From the NCBI GenBank assembly GCA_021234155.1, contig JAJEKV010000057.1:1540300-1604299 (forward strand): a stretch of DNA of 64,000 nt, given 5' to 3'. Within the stretch, counting starts at the first letter, position 1. Each line of letters opens with the position of its first letter. Source of the stretch: Isoetes taiwanensis (taxonomy: Eukaryota > Streptophyta > Lycopodiopsida > Isoetales > Isoetaceae). Under the pieces are notes generated by a model. It was given only the letters and a program-made list of their open reading frames with translations, did not search any database and was not told the origin of the DNA. This document shows, piece after piece, positions 1-13,500 of the stretch. The position numbers and the translations under genes are program-made.

Positions 1-2165
1 CGGGCGCTGAATCGCGGAGCAAGAGCTAATTGATGCGGGAGAATCAAGCAGTTGAATCAAGCAGAGAATCGCGAATTGAAGCCAGATCCAATACGATTGC
101 AGATGGCAACCCTCAAATTCCCTCAAATTCCGGATGCGAACCAAAGAAGATAATGAAAACGGCAAGGAAGAGCATAGAAAAGCATAAAAAAGCTGAACAG
201 AGAAGCAATTCCTCACAAAAACTGAACCTAGATGATTAAACCAATTCTCTCAAAACACCTCCAAACTTCTTGCTTCCACAATGCCGCTTCGGCCAACAAT
301 TGCGTAAGAAAAACCCTCGATCGACACAACCAAGAAACACTTACGCAAAAAAATTTCATCCTTTCATCGCAGATGGAAGACAAATGCCCAATCCGGCACA
401 AATCTTCAACCAGACAAAGCCCAGTTCGGCACAAATCTCCAACCGAGCCCACTCCACGAGGCGCACATCTCCAACTGCATGACAAAAACTTTGCTTACAG
501 AAGGTTGCAAACCGGCAACGTGATTCAAACCTCTGATCCAAACTGGCACTGTGATTTATAAAATTTCAAAGGTACTACAGGATCTATCACATCGTCACAA
601 TTCTGCCAAGCATAGAAGCAAATAGGGCTTTCATAGATGTTCAGATGTTCTAAAATTGTTACCTCTACCCATTGACCAAACATCTACCAATTGTTAACCC
701 AATCTGACGACTATCACCATTTAGGAAAAAAAAAAAAATCCCCGAGAACTTATTGGGAAACCTACTACGAATCGTTCATTTTCTATAAAAAAAAAAATCT
801 CTACCATTTACGTTGCTTTAGTGGCCTGCACAAAGGCAACAAATGGCGCGTGGAAAGCCAAAAATAAGGCAGCAACCAGCCAAATATCTGTCCTCAATTC
901 AAGGTACTAATTGAATTTTCTCCATATAGTTGGCACAAATGCAACACATTTGACAAGACGATGCCCTAGCTTAATGCTGGGTTCACATGAACAAATTGCC
1001 GTGGGATGGCTGAATCAAAAAATTCAGCCTCGTTATGAAAGTTCAGCTGTCACAGGATGCTATCGCATGGCTGATTAAGCTGGAGGTACTTGGATCAGCA
1101 CAGAATCAGCGGCTTACATCCGCTGACCAAAAAGATTATCCTGCGAACGGCCAATAAGATGGATGCCACAAGGCGCCAGTGTCCGCAGGCACAAGTAGAG
1201 CTGAGATATTCCCGCAAGTTGGCAAGGAGATTAGGAGATTAAAAGCAATGAATGAACGTAAGACCTCTTAAGAGAAACGAAAACTAACTGCTCCAGATTT
1301 AGAATCTTTAAGCCCTATTAAAAGTTCACTACGAATCCCCTGGAACAAATACAGACAAGTCCAGTTCAACAAAATCGTACTTTGAATAGGCAAACACTAT
1401 CTATGAGATTGCTTTGCCAAAGACCTGTCTTTCACGGTAGTACCCAAGGCAAGTTTTCCCTACCTGCCAAAACAAAACTACATTAGTTTGCAGAAAATTA
1501 CAAAATGCAGGTCACTGCTTTACTAGAACCACAGCCTGGAATAGAAACAGATGTGCATTCTGAGAAATGTCACATAAGTACTGAAGCTTGATTCATCTGA
1601 TGAAAGCTTGTTCCACTAGGTACTAAAACCAAAACTAAAACCTGCAGGTAAACAGCAAAGTACTGCAATATTGATCAAAGGTAAAAATTGCACGCTAACA
1701 TCTACACTGTATCTAATTAAAAAAAATTAGAAAAAAAAATGTCTTACTGGTTTCTGTACGTCTACAAAAGATAGAAACGTCAAGAAAGAAGTTAGCTTTC
1801 ATATTACAAATAAACTGGGATACATTTCACTTTGTTATTACATCCTTTCTCTATAGACCACCCTGTTAGATTTGGGTGCCTGTTTTCATCAACTCTTCAA
1901 TCTTAAATGCCCTGAAAAACCTAAAGGCATTGGGCAGTGGAAGCTGCAATGTCCCACTAAGAAAAGGTCCCCATATGCAGCATGCATCTTGCGGCCAATT
2001 TTAGTAGCAAGAGATGGCAGTTTGAGCAAAAGTCACTCAAGAATTATTGGAATGAAATGTACATAATTGGTGTTAAAGAACCATGCACTATAAGACCTAT
2101 TGTAGCAAAACTGACTTGTCAGCATGTGGATGCAGCTGCTTCACATGAAGCAGGGACATGTGGTT
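1..2165. other. Gene-less flank downstream of the SSP4-like gene
   Basis: No convincing coding region. The overlapping short reading frames at 30-560 disagree in frame, lack a recognisable domain and are low-complexity. A 33-bp unit is present twice in tandem at about 387-453 (both copies contain CGGCACAAATCT). Short A-runs occur near 725-740 and 787-797. The part next to 2166 probably holds the 3' untranslated region of the minus-strand phosphatase gene; I saw no obvious polyadenylation signal that fixes its end. Confidence 0.6.
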
Positions 2166-4323
2166 TCAGCAAACCTTAGCACATGGCTGCTCTAAGAAAC
2201 TTCTGTCTGCTAGAGATGGGGGTTCAATTGCAGCAGCAATTTTTCGGCGGAGGTTAAATTTCTTTGCTATAATAGGACGAACATCATCAACGCCTACCAA
2301 CGTCTCCAGAAAAGGCAGAAGCATGGCCAGAGCACAATCGGAGCGGTCATCAAACCAGCTCTCTATGGGAATCCCATTGTCTATTTGAAATCCAAATGCC
2401 TGCCAGAAACAAAGATGATCACCAATAAGTTATAGTTCCATAAGACCTCTACGACAACTAAACTTTCATAAATGGCCTCGTCATAGGGAAATAAATTCAA
2501 ATTTTGTGACGGTGAAGCTGAATGGGCTGTCAAACAAAGGGCAACTGTTGGGGCTAACACAAGAGCATTCTCAACAATACCAGCACAGTAACTGGGTTCA
2601 AGTGTAGCAGGACACAATGGTTAAAGGTAAGTGGCTTTCATATAATTCAAATCACAACTGACATATGAAATTTTAATAGTACCTGTGGAGAGTTATCTAT
2701 AATTGCAACCTTTGATAAATCACGCCCTAGAACTGTCAAATCCTTCAAATAATTCCCATCCACAAAGACACATGAATCTCGAAAGACGCGATGTCTAATA
2801 AGCTTCCGTTTGGGGTCTAATATATTCAAAAGCTGCTCTGCATAGACACTTTGACTGGCTGTAAAAACAATGATTTCAAACATTTGGGCTACCCGCTCCA
2901 TAAACATTTGTAGATGGGGTCTACGACGCACATACACCGTATGCTCCTGAAAATTTAGATGCACAGGGAAACTAAAATCTGCATCATCACATTGTTCAAG
3001 TGTTGAATGTACTAGAGTTTCTGCAGAAACAACACAAAAAGAGATAAAGATTATGTAGAGACATAGCAGTATGCCCAAATAAAGGGGGACATACCATCCA
3101 AGTCCAACACCAAAGTTATTGGAGGAGACCGCCTGGTTTGCCGAGGCAAAAGCAAAGGCCGACAGCAGGCAACAACTTCTGATAGATCGGGAAGACGTTT
3201 AATAAAAAGATACGGATCAAAATCATCAAGGTCATCATGGTCCTCTTGACTTTTTTCATCTTTGCCACTACTATTGTTACAACTAAGGACTGATGATTGC
3301 TGGATGGAGAGAAATAAGGCAGCTGGATCATCATCCCCTATTAATGAGAACATTTGGCATTGGTTTTCTAAGGAAGAGTCTTCCAATTGTATCCAATTAA
3401 TACAATCATCTCCAACATCCATGGGTGGATGGCAGTCAAACATTGCATGTGCCATGTCAATATGTGACGCACTTAAAAATGAGTCTTGGTCTATATCTGT
3501 TGAGCAAGTTCTTAATATAATCGCATTTGAGTCTGCACATCCAACCTCTAGACGGCAACTTGCATCTGAGTTGACATCATCTAACACCTCTACTTGTTCA
3601 ACTGTACATAATAGCAACTATAAGATGATATTCTAATACTAGAAGCCATACAGGATAGAAAAAAAGTTAGAGTCTGCATATTGGACATAAATTTTAGGCT
3701 TACCAGTGCTTGAGCAACTTGTGGAACCTTCAACAGTCGCCTCTTTAAAAGAATGGAAGGCCGGAGAAAACAATGTCTCCAAAACAGATGTGCATCCCTT
3801 GTTTGTAAATAACTCTTTTGAAGCTTCAATGTCAACAACCTTGCTTCCCCATGCCTCTAATGGGATTTCACTACCAAGCTGCATGGAATAAAATTGGATA
3901 AGCGACAAACATTGTTGCTCCTGACCTCTCCCATCTAAGATAAAATGACAAATTAAAAAGTAACACAAACCTTTTGTTCATGTGGAGGAACATCCATACC
4001 AACAAAGTTAAGTTCAATATCAGAACAGGTATCATCGGCACTGAACATGCCGATAGATCTTTCATCTCGTGGCTTAGAAAATCCACAGAAGTCCTGGGGA
4101 TCTGCAAATCCTATTGAGGATTACAATAAGTGCTAATTTATACAGGTTAAGGACTACACAAAATCAAACACAAAGATGAAGAGTGACAAATAAAAATACC
4201 TATCCTGCGTTTCCGAGAACACAATGCTATCAAGCAAGTATCCTCATCCTCTTCAGCAATGGAAGCCATTTTTCTGCGTTTATTATTTGGAGAATCCTTA
4301 TCTCGTGGCACGTGCTCCTCCAT
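2166..4323 (-). CDS. SSP4: SCP1-like small phosphatase (SSP4-like), 502 aa, six exons
   Basis: Exons, 5' to 3' on the minus strand: 4323-4200, 4101-3971, 3878-3704, 3601-3095, 3020-2683, 2399-2166; all borders are GT-AG and the sum is 1509 nt. The C-terminal half is an FCP1/NLI-interacting-factor (HAD superfamily) phosphatase domain. The catalytic DLDET is at residues 310-314 and is split by intron 4; the downstream motif IIDNSPQ is at 419-425, followed by SWFDD and the conserved tail [12 protein letters not shown]. The first Asp of DLDET is the nucleophile in this family, which removes phosphate from Ser residues of the RNA polymerase II C-terminal domain; plant SSP4 proteins are nuclear. 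The 300-residue N-terminal part is acidic and low in known motifs, with a basic patch (KRRK) near residue 17 that could act in nuclear import. In-frame TAA 5' of the ATG supports the start. The family call is firm, the SSP4 versus SSP4b choice is not. Confidence 0.9.
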
Positions 4324-4911
4324 AATCAAAGAAAATATGAATTGCAGATGTTATAAAATCATTGGGCTTCAAAGGATCCTGCTTGAGCACATACTGCCTT
4401 GCTCCTGTAAGTGAATAGCAAATGAAATTCTAAGCAAACAGTCCAAGTAAGAGTAGCTATGCTGATAAAACCTTGCAACAGCATAGCCTTCTAGTTCAGC
4501 TGCAACAGCATAGCCTCCTAGTTCAGCTAAGGACAACGTTACAAGGAACCCATGAGTGCAATGAATTCTGTGAAAATAAATCGGTTTACACAACTCCGCA
4601 GTGCACACATAGATAGGAATGGGCGCTAACTACAACCTATTTCAAAATTTAGAAAATGAAAAACTTATTAGACCCAGAGAAAAGTCTCTAAAGCTCAGAT
4701 CTATCCATGTAAACTAACAACAAAATGAAGAAGTAAGACCGACCCATGTAAATCAGTATAGTTGTAACACCAAAGCTATGAATTTAAGACAAAATAAGCT
4801 CAAATCACAACCCGGGTAACATAAACGGCAGTTTCGGAAATTGAACAATGAAAAAGCCCCAAATCTTACAAACAGAATTGAGGACAATGGCAAGAAGCGC
4901 TATAGCTTACC
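4324..4911 (-). promoter_or_regulatory. 5' leader of the SSP4-like gene with a probable leader intron and a uORF
   Basis: On the minus strand a good donor (GTAAGC) begins at 4910 and a good acceptor (TTCACTTACAG) ends at 4405, which would give a 506-nt intron in the 5' untranslated region and a leader exon joined to the first coding exon. Between acceptor and start codon is a minimal upstream ORF of three sense codons (4362-4351, ATG to TAA). Inference from splice signals only. Confidence 0.45.
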
Positions 4912-5437
4912 ACAAATTATAGCGGCGAGGCGAAGACCACAAAGCTTCCGCAATGCGATGCCGCACTTCCAGCGACTGGCGCTAATCAGCGCAAATGGAA
5001 AAGCAAGCACACGCTGCGAGCTACTTAAGCCAGTGAAAGAAAAACACGGAAATTGCGACCAGTCTATAAAGCACAAATCCCAGAGGAAAAGTTCTCCCGC
5101 GAAATAGGAAAGCACAGACCGGTCGATGCGGGGGATGTCGAACAAGCCAACAAAGGAATTTGCCACAGGGTTATTTTAGTTAAATTTTTGGGAAACGATA
5201 AGGCGGTCAGACCGACCGGTTTAGAAGGTATTCAGTTTGGCAAATGATTACACGAAGACAAAAGGAAATTGTAGCGCCTGGCGGCCGTCCAAAAGCTTCT
5301 AGAACGCTGAATTATCCGACACGTGGTACAATTTGCAAACCATTTGGTCGTCTCGAGCGCAATGGTTTGCCCCAAAACGTAGAAAACTAGATTAGGTGCT
5401 CCTTGCCCTTTGGAGAGAAGGAACTATTTTGAAACAA
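4912..5437. other. Probable upstream exon/promoter of the SSP4-like gene
   Basis: A moderately G+C-rich stretch that would hold the first untranslated exon and core promoter of the minus-strand phosphatase gene if the leader intron is real. Short frames on both strands look random. No TATA box could be assigned. Confidence 0.3.
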
Positions 5438-5880
5438 GATGGTTGTCACCCGTACTTATACGAGAATATTCCTATGGCATATTCCATGAACCTTCTTTAA
5501 GGTTCCAAGAATATTCTTTGAGAATCTTATAAAAGCTTCCAAAATATTCCTAGAGTCCAGACCAAAAACTAGTGCAACTAGCTGATGTGACGACCATATA
5601 GATATTATACATAGATGGTTGTCACCCGTATTTATACGTGAGCTTGTTATGGAATATTCCAAGAACCTTCAATAAAACTTCAAAAATATTCCTTGAGAAT
5701 CTTATAGAAGCTTCCAAGATATTCTCCGAGTCCAAGGTAGCACAAAGCATGATTTAAACTTATGTCCAAAAAATATTTCTTGAAAATCTTATAGAAGTTT
5801 CCAAAATATTCTTGAGTTCAAATTAACACAACATGATTTGAACAAAGCATGATTTGAACTTCTAGCCTTATGTTGCAGGA
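5438..5880. repeat. Degenerate tandem repeat with GAAnnTTC dyads
   Basis: The phrase GGTTGTCACCCGTA starts near 5440 and again near 5615, and the phrase ATCTTATA(A/G)AAG(C/T)TTCCAA recurs near 5526, 5698 and 5784, so a unit of roughly 170 bp is repeated, the last copy partial. Six perfect GAAnnTTC dyads lie at 5464, 5488, 5509, 5652, 5663 and 5707, resembling half of a heat-shock element; spacing does not make a canonical three-unit element. Confidence 0.6.
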
Positions 5881-8167
5881 CAAACATCTTGACCAATATG
5901 CAGTTCATTACATACTAAAAACCAAGGGTGAAGGACACGGAGGTGTCATTCGTCCCACGCCTTCTATGGGAATCCTATATATTTTTTAAGCGTAAATACA
6001 AGTTAGCACTGGCACACAATACGTCAAATTGTATGCCACCTCGAAAGGTGGCTCATCCATCATCAATACAAATAACATCCCAACAACAACATAACATATA
6101 CATACGAGAATCATGACAATGGCGTTGGTTGGCGTAGAAGAAGGGCAAGGGTAGTCCACTCCCGTCCCTCCTATGCACACTTTGCGGAGATTGAATCATG
6201 CCATGACGTGGTTATAGCCTTCAGATTCACAATATCATGGATTCACCCTATGAAACTACTTCGAGTTACATCTCTCCGGTCCATGAGGGGGAGGAAATGA
6301 ATTCATGCCCGAACATGATGGTTCCATGAGTGGCTAGAGGATCATGGTTCCTTCAGGGCAACCACGCATCCGTGATCAGGCTTTAACCCCCTAAAATCCA
6401 TAGGCCACCCAAAGATGCCCATCGAGCCCAAGACGTCCCTTTAGATCACGTATCTTACGACCCAGGAGGTATCAGACCCATACTTGGCCCTACATGGTGA
6501 CCAGGCTATAAGCCTAGCACATTAAAGGAATCATGTAGTCAAACTGGCGGGATTCCACCACCGTTTTCACCATCATGCTCATTGTCCGGTGTTGAATCAC
6601 AACGTAGCATCCATGCCGGTGGGATCTTGTCTTGTGCACAGCCGCAATTAATCTGGATTTAAGGGGTTTTGGCGAGGAGCATCACTAAATCTAGATAGCC
6701 TTTAGATCTCTCCCCTCCAATACAACCGGTATGAACACGAAAAGAGAAAATAGCAATCGGATACAAACATCCATCATCATCATAAATAGATCATAGAAAT
6801 AGAATCTAATCATCCATCTACTCAAACAAGGGTCGAGGAAAGAATACAAACTATGCTAAAACTAACCAATATCTAGAATTTGGGAGTGATCGCGAGGAAC
6901 ATCCATGGTATAGATCAGTTTTTGAGGTTGTAGCGACTTCTATCTTCCTCAATCTTCTCTCAAATTTGAATTAGGGCAGAATTGGGGATGGGAGGATGGG
7001 AGACCAATTTGCCATCCCAAAATGGCAAAGTTTGCCTCGAGAATAATCGAACTAGGCCAAATGGCACTCTCTAATTAGCCTACATTACTAATTAATACCA
7101 TTACGCTAAGTTAGTTTCAATAAACCCTTTTAGGTTAGTCCTCAATAGTCCCGATACACGGGTGACATGTCAAGGTAGTTTATCATTATGTCATATAAAT
7201 ACATGGAACGTCAAATTCTACCCCCCTTAGAATAATGATGTCCTCGAATTGAGTTAATGAATTAACACTAATAGGAAGTTTCTTGATGTATGCATTGGTT
7301 ACCCGAGGATCGATTACATGATGCCCATGTTCTCGAAGAAATTGAATTTGCACATAAAGCACAACGCCAACAAATCTTGTACGAGCCATGTTTAGTGATC
7401 AATGGGAACTATAGTTTGCATCCATATGTTGTTGGTGACAAAGGGTACAATCTTATTTCATGACAGATGAATCTCAACTTGGTGCACTTAAAAATTCTAT
7501 AATTTTAAGCACATAAAAGCAAGATTGTTCATCGGGCAAGCTTTTGGTATCTTGAAGAGAGTCTTCAAGTGCTTGCATTTACCTTGGCTATCAATAGTGA
7601 GTTTATACCATTATATTAACATGTTGCTTGCTACATAACTTGCTTCTATGTTGAATATGAGCTTGAACAACTACTAGCGGAAGAGGACGACGTGCGGAAG
7701 ATGTCTACCAAGAAGTGGATGAGGACTGAAAGTATACGCGCGCTCAAACTTAACGCAATATCTAGTTTTTAATGAGTAGAAGGGTATAATTCTTATCTTT
7801 ATTCTTTTTACATTTCCTAGATTCTTTTTATTAATTAGTTTGTGTTTGATGTAGAAAATATGATGAAATGTCATTGTTGCATTGTGGAATAAATGATATA
7901 ATGCTCCTTGACCAGTTTTTTTCATTCGAAAGGGCATCCCCTTTCGGATTTTGCTCTTAAATCATTCTTTGCTCTGTATACAAGCAATATGATATGTGGA
8001 AATAAAGGGATTTGAAAAATAAAAGAAAATAAAACTTCAGCTTATTTACAAGTTAGATATGGCAGATTCGTCACTTTATATGGCAATTAAGCATGAATTG
8101 AGAATTGAGATTGTTCGTGAATTCTAAAGGAAGAAATAGTAAAGTAATGGAGGAGCATTCTAGTGGC
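5881..8167. other. Intergenic, nothing recognised
   Basis: No reading frame here has a recognisable domain. The minus-strand frame at 7186-7389 contains a segment (LTQFEDIIILRGVEFD) that looks like a decayed retroelement polyprotein, but it is too short to assign. Sequence near 6120-6900 has more G+C than its surroundings without an identifiable feature. Confidence 0.4.
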
Positions 8168-8292
8168 ATAATTCCAAGCGTTTCGAAATACCTTAATAAA
8201 GACATAATTCCAAGCGTTTTTGGAATATCTTAGCATTTACGAAATATATTAGCAAACAAGATAATTCCAAGCATTTTGGAAATATCTTAAAT
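8168..8292. repeat. Short tandem repeat around ATAATTCCAAGC
   Basis: Three copies of the phrase ATAATTCCAAGC followed by a G/T-rich stretch and AATATCTTA (first copy AATACCTTA) start near 8169, 8206 and 8261. Unit length varies from about 37 to 55 bp, so it is a degenerate minisatellite. Confidence 0.6.
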
Positions 8293-8922
8293 GATTTTTT
8301 TTGTGTGAATGGGATTGTTAACAAATTCAGTTATGTTAAATATTAATTTAACTAGACCTTAAGTGTTAACGCGTCCACTATATTAGCATTAACTTAGTTT
8401 AATTGTTGGGGGTTTAGGTTTTAAATTTAAGATAATGTAACCGTTGGTATGCAAGAACCCTTACCCACACATTTAAACCTAAACGCTAAGACACCTCCAT
8501 TGTCAAAAGAAAAGAACGAGGGCACCAAGCACTCAGATGTTGCATTTCTTTTGAAAGTCTTGCATTTCTTAATCCAAATTATGCTAAGCTCATATAACAA
8601 TTTTATGAAAGGACCCGTAGAATCAACATTGGATTGATTTCTTTAAAAAATACTTACATCACTGGTTCCAAGACCCTATTACTGCCCGGTCTGTTTCTCC
8701 TGCATCTTTGGCTGCCAAAACGGGAGACAAAACTTCAAACTCAATCCTCATTAAGGTAAGGTGCAGCATTTTAGTATGCCACCGTGATGGAGCTGGGCAG
8801 TAATAATACACAAAATACCACAAGCTCACTGCATATAACTTTGGGTTCTCTTTTCAAGCATACAAGGAATATGAACTTGGAAAGGATTTATAGACAAAAT
8901 TGATGACCATATTCAACTGATC

Positions 8923-10592
8923 TCACCCCATGAAACGGGGGACCATTGGATGATGATATGCAGCAGGAAACCCTAAAAGCAATGGTGGTTCAAGAAATGC
9001 CTGCCTCACAGCCCATTCTGGCGCTATAATTGATGGTTGCCCCAGCAGTGGCAATTGTAGTGGCAGAGACAATAAAGGCTTAGGGGGCAAGTTTATCTGC
9101 AACTGTGGCCTGTTCATATGGACATTTGGAATGTTGCTCATAATCATCCTAGTTGTGCAAGTTATTGGCAGAGATGCTTGGATCGTGTTGCCAATATCAT
9201 AATCTTCGTAATTCCTGCTCCTCTTCACAATCATCATATCTTCTGTAAAATACTGTATTCTCCTTTTCTTGCTTGTAATTCTCGAGTACATTGTTTCATC
9301 CTCATGCTGATTGTAAGTCACTTCTTCAAAAATCTTTTCATAATTCCGTGTAGAAAATGCACAACTTGTTCTCCCCAGGAAACTCAAAGAAGCAGGAGAT
9401 GCCAGGAGTTTGCTGCAAAATTTGATGAGTGATCAATGAGATGAAGCGAAGTGGATCGACGTAGAGAGCGCCAAGAAGCAAAGAACAACAGGAAATATCC
9501 TTGGAAGCCGTAACCCTTCTAGGTCCGGTTCTAAAATATATATAACAAATGTACAATGTATACATGTTCTAAGATTGACATCTGTACAGTCTTTATGAGC
9601 AGAACTTTAGTAGTTAGTTATAACTACTCGTCCATCATGAGAAAAGGGAAAAAAGGAGGAAAAACAAAAGAACAATGAAATGTTAGAAACAAATGAAACT
9701 GGAAGGTTTGAACCTGTAGACAAACTTGAATGTTCTGCATTCACCAAGTGAAAATGTTGCATGGCTGTTGCAACCATCCCCTTTGCGATTGACATAACCA
9801 GGATAATCGTGAGGATCAAACTTGACAGCCTCTTTCAAAACCAACAAACTCTTGCTGGCCTGTTTTTGTAGTTTCCATTTGTCATATGGTCCATTAAGCT
9901 TGTGGGTGACATGGATTTCTCCATCAGGCTGAAGTAGAGAAATTGCATTCCTAAAAAAACCCTTGATCAGGCGCCTATGTCTCCTGCATGGACAACGTCG
10001 ATCCACATAAGTATACATCCGAAACAGATACAAAACAATGTGCAATAGCAGGTTTAGGATCATTAACGCACTTGATCATGGACTTTTCACTTTCTGAGCC
10101 ATAAAAACCAGCATGAGGGAAATTGTAAATGATCCGATCAAAGAATCGATCCTCAAATAATTTAAGTTTAGCCATGCAGGTGGCATCTACATTGTGGATG
10201 ATTTCTGCACCATATGCCTTCAGGGTAAGCAGAGTGGACTTCGATTCTTTGTACTTGGTCAAGACAGCATCTATTACACCATTTCAACAAATTACAATCA
10301 CATTTAAGGATCATTCACATGAAGTAATACTCAAAGAGCTAAAATCTGCACCTAAGGAAAGCTAGAATTAGAAGGATCAAAACAAGTTAGTACCTGCAGA
10401 ATCGAAGGATGTTGGCACCATGTTATGGGCAGTGCCAAAAGCCGAAGCTAAGCACAAGGAAAAGGAAAAGTCCCCCTCTCCAGTTAGAAGAATTTTTTGG
10501 TATCTATTATAATGCGTGATCCGGCCTGTGAAGAGTGGTGAGTAATATGGCGCAGGAACAGTCTGAAACTGAAAAAGAATGTTTCTTTCCAT
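8923..10592 (-). CDS. DUF2431 / BMT5-like Rossmann-fold methyltransferase-like protein, 385 aa, four exons
   Basis: Exons on the minus strand: 10592-10394, 10270-10072, 9983-9714, 9412-8923; GT-AG borders, 1158 nt in total. The N-terminal domain carries the family signature ILLTGEGDFSFSLCLA (GEGDFSF at residues 38-44), which is the S-adenosylmethionine-binding glycine motif, then FDRIIYNFPHAGFYG (NFPHAG at 116-121) and HKLNGPYDKWKL. The yeast member Bmt5 methylates uridine-N3 of 25S rRNA; plant members (At4g26485-like) are mostly uncharacterised, so rRNA methylation is an inference. The last exon adds about 160 residues with no known domain, ending in a Leu/Pro-rich tail. The start at 10592 is the first ATG; a GTG codon lies three codons upstream. 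Exons 1 and 2 are both 199 nt, a coincidence of phase. Confidence 0.88.
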
Positions 10593-13500
10593 TCTTACCA
10601 CCTGCTGCCTAATGCATCTACGCTAAAACGGCAGCTTCAGCTTCCGTTGCGTTAGCCTTGCTGTTTAAACGGAGACGAGTAACGTTAACCTAAACGGCAT
10701 TTTGTGTAAATCACGCCTGCATTTAATCTTCATTTCAGCATTGGCGATTTGGAATTAAAAGCCATGCCAATAAATAGTTCATATCGATGGAGCTTTCACA
10801 GCATGTGAAGCTATTTTATGCGTGAAATCTGGGTCTTACTATTAGAGTCTCGTAGAATTCTAATCAATAAATACCCCTAACGTATGAATACAACCTCTCT
10901 TAAGGTATATTCAATCAAATACATAAAGCCATTGGGCACAAACGAGAAAACGTACATGGACTCACCACCATAACACCAACATGAACTCCCAAACAAAAAC
11001 TGAATCTCAAGTCTACACAAAAGTGATGGTGCCATCACCTCACTAATAGTATAGCAACAACAACTTCACAAGAGTGGTGCCGACATCACTTTGGCACCAT
11101 CCATGACACAAAAACAAAGAACATGTTGTCGCCATAACATCACTGATGTAAGCCAATATCTATTACCAAAACATTAACAAATAGAACAAAGTTCCAGATG
11201 CTCTAGTGTATGCTACATCAGGTAACCATTCATTCTGCACCATGTCATAACACCTGCTATTACGATGTATAAGCTCCATATCCCTACGAAGCGATGCCCT
11301 CGTAATAATAGCCTGCAAAGTGGATGGCCTACACCAAACATGACTCATAACGGTCAAGCACAAACCAATACAACAGCTGATGTCTCTATGTGCCTAACTA
11401 ATTTGGGACATAAAGGAAAAAAGACGCCCACAAAGACTGCATACAAAGCACATCATTATTTCCTTGCTCTACTAGGCACTACCATAATAATAGCTTGCGA
11501 GGTGGTAGTCCTATGCCGACTATAATCCATAGCGGTCATCCAGATAATCAATACAAATATTACTAAGCATCTTGCGAAGTTGTGATGCAAAGGTAGAAAG
11601 ACATCAAAAAGACCATCAATATTAAGGAGCTATCCACCTTAAAGATCCAAACATCATGCTTAGACATTATGTGTAACCCAACATCTGCATTCTGATTAAG
11701 CATGTGACCTTGATCAATCACCACGGAAATTGCGACGCCATGCATGATATGAGGTCAAATAGGGCGACAAGACGCTAGATTCTAATTATTTTGCTACCCT
11801 CATCGAAGACAAGGTGTGCTTTCCTGCTTGTTAGAGCTAGGTAATCACCAAAATGAAAATCAAACAACAACAAACATGCACTCATCAATATTTAAGGAAT
11901 GTATATATCATTTGCAAGAACACTTTGACAGGCCTGCATATGTTTTGCGGTACCCGGTCCTCAAATGAGGGCTTTGTCTTACTCTCTGTTTTCCTCTCAT
12001 CACATCTCTTCCTTGCCTCTTACCAAATTTTCTGAACTTGCTTCACACCCTCATCAGTTCCACAAATAAATATTTCAATATCCTTCGGATGCAATGTGTG
12101 ATTCAAGGCTAACCTCCATAATGCACCATTGCTTTTGAACGTAAAGCGGGGTTTCTTGGGATAACTCAAACTATAGGAAAGCAGATATGGCGTAGAGCTT
12201 TAAGCATTTTGATTATAATATATTAAATATATTGTAATTCAAATTTGTAACACTCCACATGTTGTACGTACAACTTGAAACTATTATGTCACCTTCCTCA
12301 TACTACATGTCCATGTGGGACAATCGTCACATCACCAATACCCAATATCAACCTATGTTGAGGGATATTCCAACTCCTCCTTATAGTTATTCTTGGCCGG
12401 CACCGATTATGAAGATCGACGCGCCCATTTCCTGTCCAAAGTTTCTATCTCAGTGAACATAGCTTGACCCAATTCCATAAAGTAGATAAGAATAGAATAG
12501 AATAGATTTTTTAAGCGTCCATTGCAATATATTTCCATAAAATCCATCTGTACTCAACCATATGCGAACTTCAAATATGGTTTAAGCCTACGTTCCTATT
12601 ATGTTCTATATCTCTGAGCTCATACGGGGATGCCTATTGAATTAGCCCTAAATTAATTCCCGTTGTTTCCTTACTAGAACATTATAAGATGAACTAAAAT
12701 TCCATCACTCTCCCAAGGGGAGTCACTCAAAAGAACCCCCAAATCACGTGCGTAAACATGAAGGGGTTATTTTTGTGGGTTCTTAGTATGTATACCTACG
12801 GTACAATATACTTTTTTTTTTTTTTTTTTGAATTCTTCGTACACTAAGGGAGAGGGATGCTCGGTGGCGGAGAACGAACAATGTATGATACGGAGAGGGC
12901 TTAGTGATTCGGGCAGCCTATTCATAGAGGCATCAATCCGATTACAACACTGGTAATGTTTTTATTTTGTTCTACTCGTTTTTTTCCTTGGATGGGATTA
13001 CAAGTTTGAAAACGATTTGGCTTCCTCTTTAGATTTTTTTCATCTTGTTTGGAGGATGGGTCACGAATGCTGAAACGATTTGGCTGCCACAGGTTGATAT
13101 ATCCAGTCACAGGTAAGCTGCCACAGTCCTCATTTTGGTGCTTTTTCAATGTACTAAGATCATCCATTCATTCAGGTGTTTCAATTCTTCTTTCCAATCA
13201 AAACCACTTGACCAATCAATTTGCCAGGTCGCTTTCTAGAGACCGCCTTCCTACCAATCAAAGCCACTTGACGTAGTGAAGTTGCTTCTGTAGCCCACTT
13301 GGCACATTAACTTTGTCGTTTCTGTCCATATTGGAAACTAGTGGACCCTTTGCTTATTGAATGAGCATGGGGTCCAGAAATTTTGCCCTCAAGAGAACAT
13401 CATAAAAAGAAACAGGTGAAGAAAGGTAAAGACACGTTATAGAGGGAAGCTTTCGTTTTTCCTGTCATTTAAGATGGCTTTTAATTACTACTACAACCAA

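Noticed and set aside
30-561. Several overlapping short frames
   Set aside because: Mutually out of frame, low complexity, partly produced by a 33-bp duplication.
3262-3636. 124-codon plus frame opposite SSP4-like exon 4
   Set aside because: Antisense shadow of a real exon with conserved splice borders.
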